From contig JALJCO010008701.1 in the NCBI GenBank assembly GCA_023101725.1, positions 124,001 to 188,000 of the forward strand: a stretch of 64,000 nt of DNA, written 5' to 3'. Source of the stretch: Atherinomorus stipes. Its lineage: Eukaryota; Chordata; Actinopteri; Atheriniformes; Atherinidae. The notes beneath the pieces were generated by a model. That model ran no database searches, was not told the origin of the DNA, and saw nothing but the letters and a program-made list of their open reading frames with translations. The position numbers and the translations under genes are program-made. Of the stretch, positions 10,501 to 20,753 are shown piece by piece; positions within the stretch are counted from its first letter, which is position 1; the number at the start of each line of letters is the position of its first letter.

Positions 10501-12070
10501 TGGGACAGGGCCCATGATTGTAACCCAACATTTTCCTTTTTCTTTTTAAGATATTTTCCCATCTTACTTTCCAAGTAGGCCTTTCCCGTTGGGCTGCTCC
10601 TTCAGCCACTTCCACAGAGGGTGAGCGTTGGGCCCGTTCACATCAATCTTACTGAACATGTCGAACTGAGCGTTGTACGACTCAGCAAACTGCTTGATCT
10701 GAGTTTCATTGCCTGGCTCCTACAGAGGGAAACAAGACACGAAAAGACAAATCACGTTTAACATTTTTAAAGTTTTCCTTTGACTATCAGATCATCTGAT
10801 CTCAAAGCAAAATCTGGATTTCAGAAATCAAATATCTGATACTATCCAGGTCACCAAATGTTACATGCTCTCTGGGTTCAGATTCTACACTATCATTACT
10901 GAGCTTACAAAAGCATTGAGCTTTTCTCCGTCGTGCCGTCTTTATTTACAGAAAACAGCCAGTTTAAATTGATTTGGGAATTAAATCTAAGTAAAAAGGA
11001 TCCTAAAATTTGTCTATATTTAGTTTGTTAGCTTATAGAAGTTTTTTTGTTAAATCTAAGAATATCTTTTATAAATATTGTTCCTGAGCTAACGCCAAAT
11101 TACACATGAAGCAAAAGTGATTAAAAAAGTTGGGAGTGCAGGCTTCCACACAAAAAAATGAGAAATTAGAGGAAAGTGAGCTGAATTTGCATTCAAATTT
11201 AACACCTTCTTCCAAGTTTCATGAAACTCAGCTGGATAGTTTTTGTACAATTCTGTGGACAGACAACAATCTGTACTAAAAACATCCCATCACCAAGCCT
11301 CTGCAGCATAAAAACATCTTGCAACAGTTAAAATACATTTGGTAAAAGACTTTCATCTATTTGCTTTTGTAATTTTTTGGGATGTACCTGATTCCCAAAC
11401 TGGTTGGAAGGGAAGGCAAGGATGTGTAAACCTCTCCCAGCGTACTTGGCGTGCATCTGGGCAAACTGAGAGTAGTTTACTGGGGTTTTGCCTCATTTAG
11501 AGGCAACATTGGTGATGATGACAACATCCCCCCTGAAAGTAAAACACACACAGAACATGAAAGGGATGATACGATTTGTGATGGTTTGCTTGGCAAAAAT
11601 TATGTCTCGGGTAATTGTACCTGTATTTCTCAAGGGAAATCAAATTTCCATCAATATCTGTTGCATTGAATTCATAAATAGATGTGGCCCTCTGCCAGTC
11701 CTCTGTCGGGGTAGACTGTTGAAGTAGAGAGGAATAAAAAGATTTAGTAGAGAAATACCAGCTTCATGGTTTGTTTTTTTTTCCAATCATGAACATTATT
11801 CAGAAATAGATATGCATCACTCGATATATAACATTTACTGTCAATAACTACAAGTATTCTCACTTTAGAAAAACTGTACAGTTGAGTCTCTGGATGCCAC
11901 ATGATTAAAAGAAATAACATAATTACATTATAAGCACACTGAACCCGACAGAAATAAATTAAAATCAAAACAAGAAATTCTGATAATTCTGTTTCCATCT
12001 TTATCTCATTCTTTCTTACCATAGCCTGCAGCAGGACAGAGAAAAGTACTGTGCACCCTAACAGGCGCAT
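4554..12070 (-). CDS. gpx4: Phospholipid hydroperoxide glutathione peroxidase GPX4 (selenoprotein), 7 coding exons
   Basis: GPX4 reduces phospholipid hydroperoxides with glutathione and protects membranes from lipid peroxidation and ferroptosis. Exons in coding order: 12070-12020, 11715-11621, 11532-11388, 10719-10568, 5162-5138, 4942-4883, 4586-4554. They total 561 nt (186 residues), phases agree at every junction, and the stop is TAA. Selenocysteine is residue 62 (UGA at 11493-11495) in NVASKUGKTPVNY. The other catalytic-tetrad residues are visible: Gln in FPSNQFGNQ, Trp in IKWNFTKF, and Asn in WNF. The C-terminus [10 protein letters not shown] is typical of GPX4. The first 16 residues ([16 protein letters not shown]) are hydrophobic, like a signal or leader peptide. 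Met17 begins a 170-residue form with Sec at 46, matching mammalian cytosolic GPX4. The fourth intron (5163-10567) is 5.4 kb and mostly transposons. Whether this is gpx4a or gpx4b cannot be decided here. Confidence 0.96.
5511..5600. repeat. LINE-tail-like dispersed repeat fragment
   Basis: The stretch reads like the common teleost dispersed motif with 'tttatttgtagag' followed by 'aaggcactttcaaa', seen again in related form near 44650 and 45715. Identification rests on general familiarity with fish repeats, not on a search. Confidence 0.35.
5603..5832. mobile_element. Foldback (palindromic) MITE, about 230 bp
   Basis: Two arms of about 95 bp are near-perfect inverted repeats around a spacer of roughly 35 bp. 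Arm 1 runs from the 'tgggctatatgcac' side to 'attaatccaggtgtg' (near 5697). Arm 2 runs from 'cacacctggattaat' (near 5736) to 'gtgcatgtagccca'. No target duplication was certain. It lies in the fourth intron of gpx4. Confidence 0.7.
5855..6433. mobile_element. Long foldback element, about 580 bp
   Basis: Outer arms of about 200 bp (5855-6060 and 6235-6433) are inverted copies, ending in aactttctttttt and its complement. An inner pair around 'cgaacgagtactg' and 'agtactcgttcg' continues the palindrome, so most of the unit can form one hairpin. It shares arm sequence and plan with 8072-8725, so both belong to one family. No ORF is present. It is non-autonomous. Confidence 0.75.
6983..7684. mobile_element. 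hAT-type MITE with 8-bp target duplication ATTGCGAT
   Basis: The flanks 6975-6982 and 7685-7692 are both ATTGCGAT. The ends are TAGGGATGGGCA and, inverted, TAGGGGTTGTGCA, an imperfect terminal repeat. The interior is about 700 bp with a GC-rich patch (7480-7570) but no convincing transposase. Because the duplication is exact, removing the element rejoins an older AT-rich repeat (6440-6982 with 7693 onward). Confidence 0.8.
8072..8725. mobile_element. Long foldback element, about 650 bp
   Basis: The arms 8072-8300 and about 8500-8725 are inverted copies ending AAGGGGAAACTTCG. The core repeats the design with 'ggtgattcgtcc' against 'ggacgaatcacc'. Arm sequence resembles 5855-6433 (for example 'ggcattatctgc' beside 'cttcatttcac'), so they are one family. 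There is no coding capacity. Confidence 0.75.
9324..10217 (+). pseudogene. Tc1-like DNA transposon relic (decayed, deleted)
   Basis: The ends CACTGCCTGGCCCAAAAAAA and the inverted form of the same sequence are flanked by TA (9322-9323 and 10218-10219), the Tc1/mariner target. At about 0.9 kb it is shorter than a full element (about 1.6 kb). Decayed transposase pieces are readable: a helix-turn-helix-like segment near 9560-9660 and, near 9970-10015, DNA matching the SPDLNPIE region of Tc1 transposases with frame breaks. Confidence 0.75.
11493..11495 (-). other. gpx4: In-frame UGA selenocysteine codon (Sec62) of gpx4
   Basis: TGA sits between AAA (Lys) and GGC (Gly) in the GPX active-site motif VASKUGKT. 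The reading frame continues through four more exons with conserved GPX sequence, and a SECIS follows in the 3'UTR, so this is recoding and not a nonsense mutation. A plain gene finder would break the gene here. Confidence 0.95.
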
Positions 12071-12174
12071 GATTGCGTTTCAGTCAGTTCCTCTGAAGGG
12101 AGAGAACTTCGAAACACCCCCAGTGACTTCAACTACAACCTCTATGCCGGACCTCACCGCTGGACGATCGTCCT

Positions 12175-12182
12175 CTTATATA
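12175..12182 (-). promoter_or_regulatory. gpx4: TATA box candidate for gpx4
   Basis: TATATAAG on the minus strand lies about 105 nt upstream of the gpx4 ATG, which would place transcription start near 12150 and give a 5'UTR of about 80 nt. Position and match are good. Function is inferred. Confidence 0.5.
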
Positions 12183-13810
12183 CGGAGACGGTGATCATTA
12201 ACAGAACTGATAGGCTGGGATTCTCCAATAGGTCCCTCTCTGCTGCTGACAAATAAATCCTGATCACAAACGCACGCGTAATGCAGTCCACAGTTCACTG
12301 CTTTGTCATAATCTCAGTAAAACTGAGCCATGGGAGGGTGAGCTGCATGTGGCCCGGGCAAAGAGCAAACAAACACATAAACCCATTGTATAATGTGATT
12401 AATGTCCAGTAGAAAAGGGGTACAATTTGCACATACACCCTCACACAAAAGTCAGTGCCAGAGCCCAACATAATGTTTTTTTCCCCCCCACGCCTACCAA
12501 ATAATCATAATCCCAGACAACAAGCGAGTTAGTGTTTCACTTCATTAGTAAAATGGTAAATAAGTCTAGTCAAGCGAGTGAGCTTCAGCAAAAGTGCTGA
12601 GCGTTGCATAACAAAAACTTTCATTGGGTAACAAGAAGGTCTAATTTCAGTAAGATTTTCGCATTTTTCTTTACTTTGTGTTTATATACAAAACCAGTCA
12701 AAAGTTTTAGAACATCCTATTTTTCTGTGACTTTGTTATTGGAATTCGAACAGTTCAAGCCCAATAATGAAACAAAGGTAACTGACGAGCAGCCAGAGGT
12801 TAGAAAATAACCGGTAGTGTGTATTAGAGATATTTTACTTTTGGGTAAATATAAAGAAAATGTAAAAGGTTTATACCTTGTTGATATTATATCATGAATG
12901 TTGGACATTTAACTGAAATTATTATGTGATAATTCCTCCATCTCAAACAAATTATTGAAAGAAAATCCAAGCGATGTCTAAATGTGAACAGGATGATAAA
13001 GAGGACTGTTTAGATGTTCTGGTTCAATGACACCTTGTTTCTAGATCATCATTAGAGGTCAAGTCATGGTTCTTTTGTAGTTTTTTTTGCAGTTAATCAT
13101 CTTGTTAGAGACAGTTAAACATTGAACAGTTGTACATGTGCATTCAAAGTTTAGAGAATGTTTAAGTTCGCCAGTTCAAAGGTTTTAGTGAATTTTAGCT
13201 ACATTCTGACATCATACAAAAAACCTATCCTTATTTTTTTAAGTGTATTTATGTGTTTATATGTGTGTCATTAGCGCTTTCATCAGAAAAGCTTTGTGTG
13301 CTGTCAACGTGTAACAGAAAGTGTTTATATTTGACCTAATGCTAAAAAAAACCCTCCAAAAAAGAATGACAGACAGTTTGTGTTTCCTGATAAGCAGCAT
13401 ATCAGCTGATACCAGCAGGCACAACGTCAGAGCCAAGTGGTGATGCAGTGAAATTCGGTGTCAGCTACACTTAAATGTAATGTAGGCTACTTTGACTATC
13501 TGTACAACCTTAACTGCACTAACTGTATAAATAATCTTTACATTCGATACAGGCTGACAGACAGAAGTAGGCCTAGTTTATAAACTGAAAATTAAAGCGT
13601 ACCGGGGTTGTTATCAAAAGCCACGACAGATGAAGTGCCCAAATGACACCATAACTTGTTAAAGTGACAAAAAAGGGGAAAAAAGATAAACAGAAAAAAA
13701 CAAACAAAAAGGACACACATGCACACGCAAAGGATGCTGTTACAGCTGCGCAGCTCAAAATCTCAGCAGCACTCATAACACATGCCAAGTATAGTGTAGG
13801 TTTACGTTAC
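12183..13810. other. Spacer between gpx4 promoter and orphan exon
   Basis: No gene is recognised. The segment 12690-13230 starts with 'ccagtcaaaagttttagaa', which resembles the inverted-repeat end of a teleost Tc1-like element, with a looser inverted match near 13170. It is probably a decayed element. Confidence 0.35.
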
Positions 13811-13903
13811 CGTTGGGGATATAACAAAGTACAGTACCATCGCCAGAAGAGCTCCGCTGCTCGCTACAGCCCCAACTACCAAAATAACATAAAGCGGCCT
13901 CAT
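13811..13903 (-). CDS. Orphan first-exon candidate encoding a hydrophobic signal or anchor segment
   Basis: ATG with A at -3 opens MRPLYVILVVGAVASSG and continues hydrophobic to ISPT, 31 codons, then a donor ACG|gtaacg in phase 0. A CACGTGAC E-box lies at 13961-13968, just upstream. The peptide would suit a signal peptide or type II membrane anchor. No further exon of such a gene is seen between here and gpx4. Joining it to gpx4 exon 2 (11715, phase 0) would keep frame, so an alternative gpx4 leader is possible but unsupported. Confidence 0.3.
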
Positions 13904-14024
13904 TTTGTGAAAGAAGAGGCCACATTTATAGATATTTAGGCCTATTGTTAATTGTCGGTGCACGTGACTCCGCACTGTAGCGTGTTGTGAAACGGCGGTG
14001 GGGCGACCTATGGGGGAGACTACG

Positions 14025-14463
14025 CTGAAGTTAGTTTCCGATTTGTAGCTTCCGATTAGCCATATACTTAAAGGAAAATTCCACCGAATTTGTGGGAACC
14101 TAGAATATGATACAGTCACTGTACTGTACAATTATATGATACAATTATATTTTTTAAAAAAAATCATGATCTTGATAAAAAACTACAATATTGTTCGAAT
14201 CTTAACAGAAATATTCTAAACACCATACTCCATTTCTGATTTGTTAAACTTTTATTCTTGTGAAAATGCAAATTAGCCTCATTTTATTACTTTTTAGTAT
14301 CTTAGACAGTATCTAAGATACTGTATCTAGACCCCTTTAGACCAGATCTTGATGAAAAACTTTGACTCCTCAAATCTGGACTGAAAAAATCTACACACTC
14401 TACAAATTCATAAAAAAACATTTCTGATTTGTGAAACTTTCCTTCTATTTGTGAAAATGATTT

Positions 14464-14507
<44 letters not shown>

Positions 14508-14674
14508 TCCGATTGGAAGCTTCTAATTCCCTTTGTTTAAAGGAAACTAGACTAACTTAGACCAGGTCCACATAAAAAACTACAATACAAAAAAATACAA
14601 AACTACATACACCAAAAACTACTACTTAATTCCGAACTGAAATATTCAAGCTACGAATCGGAAGCTAACTTCAG
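14025..14674. mobile_element. Terminal-inverted-repeat element with internal GA microsatellite
   Basis: CTGAAGTTAGTTTCCGATTT at the left end matches the inverted right end CTGAAGTTAGCTTCCGATTC. Inner copies of the 'cttccgatt' motif occur near 14506. A (GA)n tract of about 18 units lies at 14467-14502. No transposase and no certain target duplication were seen. Confidence 0.55.
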
Positions 14675-14735
14675 CGACGCAGTGGAACGCGGGTGGGAGC
14701 TTGGGTGGAAAGGTGAATTTTTAAATTATAATAAA

Positions 14736-14797
14736 ATTATTATTATCATCATCATTATTATTATTGTTGTTGTTGTTGTTATTATTATTGTTATTTT
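14736..14797. repeat. Mixed ATT/GTT/ATC trinucleotide repeat
   Basis: A simple-sequence tract of interleaved ATT, ATC and GTT units, about 165 bp upstream of the polr2e start codon. Confidence 0.8.
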
Positions 14798-14835
14798 TAA
14801 ATTTATTTAGACTATTAAGCGACGCCCATGTGTTG

Positions 14836-14859
14836 TGACGTCATCAACCCACACCGGAA
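14836..14859 (+). promoter_or_regulatory. polr2e: polr2e core promoter: CRE and ETS motifs
   Basis: A perfect cAMP-response palindrome TGACGTCA (14836-14843) is followed by an ETS-type ACCGGAA (14853-14859), about 100-125 nt before the start codon. This pairing is common in TATA-less housekeeping promoters. No TATA box is evident. Use by the cell is inferred. Confidence 0.5.
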
Positions 14860-14961
14860 AACGTGCTTGTTGTTGAATCCCATAGTTAGCTTGGGTAGCA
14901 CTCATTCAGAGCAAATCGGATTTTAAAACTAATTTTGAGCAAATCTATTACTTGAAAGGTT

Positions 14962-16964
<2,003 letters not shown>

Positions 16965-17233
16965 CATCCAGGTACGTCCTTACAATTTCCTCTGAAAGCT
17001 TAGTTTTATTACAACTCAGCTTTCAGGGTCAGTGCTGATGTATTCATGTAGCCAGGTTCTTGGTCAACAAATGAATGTTAATTCTAAAAAAAAAAAAAAA
17101 AAAAAAAACTTTGTTTTTTTTTTTCCTAGCTCCTCAGGATCAACGTCTCGGACCAGTGAAGGCAACACTGCAGCATTCATCACTCATCTCTCATGCTTAG
17201 TTTGGACATGTCTTATAATTACTGATTTTGTAA

Positions 17234-17239
17234 AATAAA
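17234..17239 (+). promoter_or_regulatory. polr2e: polr2e polyadenylation signal AATAAA
   Basis: AATAAA lies about 105 nt into the last 3'UTR exon and is followed by a genomic A run. It is the only canonical hexamer between the polr2e stop and the convergent arhgap45 3' end. Confidence 0.65.
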
Positions 17240-17334
17240 GTAAAAAAAAAAAAAAAATTTCCTTCGAGTACTTTTAGTAAAATATTTGAAACAGGAAACA
17301 AGTACTATATAACGTAGTAGTTGTGGGTGCTTAC

Positions 17335-17401
17335 CTTCTTTCTGAAAGGCATGCTGTAGCTGCTGCAGCTGCCGCGCATTGAAGTCTCTGGAACTGATCT
17401 G
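17335..17401 (-). pseudogene. Isolated exon-like fragment between convergent genes
   Basis: A 67-nt open stretch is bounded by an acceptor-like ttaaag| and a good donor G|gtaagc. It reads QISSRDFNARQLQQLQHAFQ followed by KE, which has the look of a helical or EF-hand-adjacent segment. Neither polr2e nor arhgap45 uses it, and no partner exon is seen downstream in polr2e. It may be a relic of a lost gene, an exon of an unrecognised gene, or chance. Confidence 0.3.
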
Positions 17402-17573
17402 CTTTAACGCGACTCACCACACACATACTAGTTAGTACTTCCTCTTCCACCCTCTAAAACCACAAAGTGATAACATTGTCACAGCTCATCTAATACTTCT
17501 GATCTGGGAATTAATTTCTGCTAAGAATTTAAATGTTGGCACACCAGGAAAAACATTAACGTATAAACGAATC

Positions 17574-17579
17574 TTTATT
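17574..17579 (-). promoter_or_regulatory. arhgap45: arhgap45 polyadenylation signal AATAAA
   Basis: AATAAA on the minus strand, about 350 nt past the arhgap45 stop, gives a plausible short 3'UTR and leaves about 340 nt between the two convergent 3' ends. Confidence 0.55.
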
Positions 17580-17926
17580 AAAATAGTTCAAACATAGATA
17601 AAGGTACGAAACAACTTTTCAGTCATAAATCTGAAATAAAATCAACACTTAAAAAGGGAGTCTGGAAAGTTTGCACAATGTACACAGTCTGAAATGACGA
17701 AGCTCGTAAAGCCTGAAAAACACCTTAAAAATTAATCTGACAAGACATTTATAATCAGCCAAGTCAAACAGGATTGGTGGTATTAAAGAGCAGTAAGCGT
17801 GCAGAAGTTTCCTTGTCTGCAAACAGATTAAAAACTACATCTGATCTTTTACTTCAAGGCTGTGCTCGGTTTTAATTATAAAAGCACATTTTCATCACTC
17901 AGTCTCATCTGATTATGATCATGACA

Positions 17927-20721
17927 TCAGACAAACTCGGGCTCGCTGTCTCGGTTCCTCGTCAGGGGTAATTTTTTCCCACACAGGCGTGCCAGTGGAA
18001 GCCCGGACAGACTCAGTAAGGGGGGGTAGGGTTGGTTGTTGTTGGACTGGTTCACATTGAGCTCTGCAAGGGAGGCGGTGAGATCCTGCTCCGCTGCTGT
18101 ATTATCGTCATCAGGGGGTCCGCTGTTTGGCAGAGCAGGAGGGTCTCCTTCCTCTGGATGCTCATGGTCCTGATCTATGTCCTGCTCGGGGTCGGTATGG
18201 GTAACGGACTGACTGGACAGGTCCAGGCTGTCCCTGTAGCTCAGCTGGTCGTCATCCATGCTCACCTCGCTCTCCTGCTTCATCAAGCTGAGGGTCCTCT
18301 GGCTACTCTCATCCAGCTCCGAGTCCGAGTCGGGGAGCTGTTCGCTGGAGCCCAGCGAGCCCAAAGAACTCTCTGAAGGAAAAATTTTTCAAAAAAGTGT
18401 AATTGTTTGTTTCAACTTCAAAAACAGCATCAACTCATTTAAGGAGAAGGTATGAAGTTATTTCATGATTCCCTACAGACGAACATACCACATCCCTCCT
18501 CCAGCTTGTTCTGCTCCTCTCGGCTGCCATCATCCTCTCCATCAGCAGAGCTCTCCATCTTGTCACATACAGGACTTTCCTGAACCAGGAGGAAGGAAAG
18601 ACTTCAACTTTGACTTGTTTTTCTTTTTAGTCTTATGCTACAAACAGTGAAATCATTTTTTAAAAGTGGAAATCTTAAATACTAATTATTCTGGACGTTC
18701 AATAAGTTTCTTTTTCCTTTAAACCAATATCCTGGTTTTGTCAAACTTAATTTCCAATACAGATTTATGCAGACAACTGTGAGGTTGTATCCTTCATATT
18801 TTGACTTGATGAGAGGAGACGTAGCTGAAGTCAGATGTATATACTGTATTTTCCGGACTACAGATCACATTTTTTCATAGTTTGGCAGGTCTTGCAGTTT
18901 AACAAATCATTAAATGTTCATTCATACTGACTGATTGGGGTGTGCCATCCTAAATACGCAATTTGATTACAATTTGACTCAAATGTTTATCACATATTAA
19001 TGATCATTATAAGATTAGAGGCATTTTTTTTCCCTTTCCTTCTCAATTTTAAATCAGTTTCTATTTATAGTAAAAAGAAAAAAGTATATAATAGTATTAG
19101 ACCACATTTTCAAGAAAAACAATACTTTTTAAAACCTAAATCATTAGCAGGGTTTTACAAATTTATGCACCTGCAGATCTAAAACAAAAACAATGAGGTT
19201 GTTCAGCTCATTTATTCTGAGCTGCTATAAAAGTTGCTTACTAGCTTTCACGTAACAGACCCGACTGAATTGCTGCACTGTTAACGTCAGCTAGCATCGT
19301 TTTCGTTCTGACTGGAAGTTCCACCCGGACGGTCCGTCCTCTAAAGCAGTGGTTCCCAACTTTTAGCCACGGCCACCAAGATAACGTACTTTTGTGTTTG
19401 CAAAGTTTGCAAATGCCAAATTTAGATTTTTGATATGTATTAGTAATAACTTAATTATTGATGCAATAATTAAGAAATGAACTTATATTTCACAGATTAA
19501 TCTCTTTGCAGTAATGTGTTCATTTTGATAGCCCTAAAGTCCCCACATTTATTTGATAAATGTAGGCTCTATTTTTGTTTTTGAGTGAGCTGATGACCCC
19601 CTGAAATCCTGCAACCTATATGGGGGTCCCGACCCCCAGTTTAGGAACCACTGCTCTTAAGTATTCAGGCAGCATGCGCATTTTCAATGTTACTGCCACA
19701 CTGTGCAGCCGTATTCTGGTCATTTAATTATCATAAAAAAACTACTAATACCTTTTGGACATTTATGAATCGTAATGGAATCGGCATGTGCCACAGGGTT
19801 GCATCGATTTAATCCTGAATTGGCACATCCCTGCTGTCTGACATGAACCAAGTAAACATTACTGTCTAACTCTACAAGAGGCTGTTTTAAGTTGTGAGTT
19901 ACATTCTGCCTCGAGTACAAAGATCTGAGAACAGCCTTTTCTCAGCCAGAGGAGTTCATTTTGGACGTTGGCTGTACCGTCTGTGCGGTGGAACAACTCA
20001 AACATGTTTATCCTTATTTAGAAAGTTTATGATCATTTACAGGCATCAACAACAAGATGCTGATGTTGAAGTTTTTTATGCCTTAGTGATATATGACCAT
20101 GAATGTTTGTTGCGTCTTTAAAAAAGTAAAAACTAATACAGATAACTTCTGATATTACATTTTAACACCCAAATCGGCCGATAATATCAGACATCGCCGT
20201 CTGTGGAATGCCCTCTCAGACCACCTTAGGGCCCCACAGACGGTGGACTGTTTTAAGAAAGGGTTGAAAACTTTCCTTTTTAGAAATGCTTTCAATTGCC
20301 GATTTTTAGATTTAATTTTTATAATAAGCTACGTATGCCTTCAAATGTATTGATTTTAATGATTGTCTTTTACTCTGTTTTAATGTTATGGTCTTTTTTT
20401 TTTTTTTATTTTGTTATACTTGTATAATTAGGGCTCTGCATTTCACCCATCTCTGTACTGTGAGTATCAGAGAGCAGTGGGCTGCTACTTAAAGCGCCCG
20501 GGGAGCAGTTGGTGGGGGGTTAAGGACCTTGCTCAGGGGTCCACAGTGGTACACCCAGGAGTCGTGTCGGGGAATCGAACCCGTGTCCTCCGCGCCCAAG
20601 CCCACGGACACTACCACTGGGCTATCCAAACCTTTGTTTTAATTTTCTCTTCAGCTCTTTTTGAACTGTAGCACTTTGAGATTTGAATTCAAATGTAAAG
20701 TGCATTACAAATAAAATTCAT

Positions 20722-20753
<32 letters not shown>

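Larger units (their letters stand above)
8005..10510. mobile_element. Composite element with 16-bp terminal inverted repeats
   Basis: CCCTGTCCCAATACCC at 8005-8020 is repeated exactly in inverted form at 10495-10510. A third, partial inverted copy (attgggacaggg) lies near 8764-8776. Inside sit a long foldback (8072-8725) and a Tc1-like relic (9324-10217). The right end stops 57 bp from the gpx4 fourth-exon donor. No clear target duplication was seen, so the superfamily is not assigned. The inner partial copy suggests an 8005-8776 unit inside a larger one. Confidence 0.6.

Noticed and set aside
13664..13939. 91-codon Lys-rich plus-strand ORF
   Set aside because: Low-complexity A-rich translation with no family resemblance, antisense to the orphan exon candidate.
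17343..17360. MPFRKK as a start exon with donor gtaagc
   Set aside because: Another frame of the same DNA gives a longer, more protein-like exon; MPFRKK is six codons with a poor start context.
18032..18376. 114-codon plus-strand ORF
   Set aside because: Exactly antisense to the last coding exon of arhgap45; the minus-strand reading is the conserved one.
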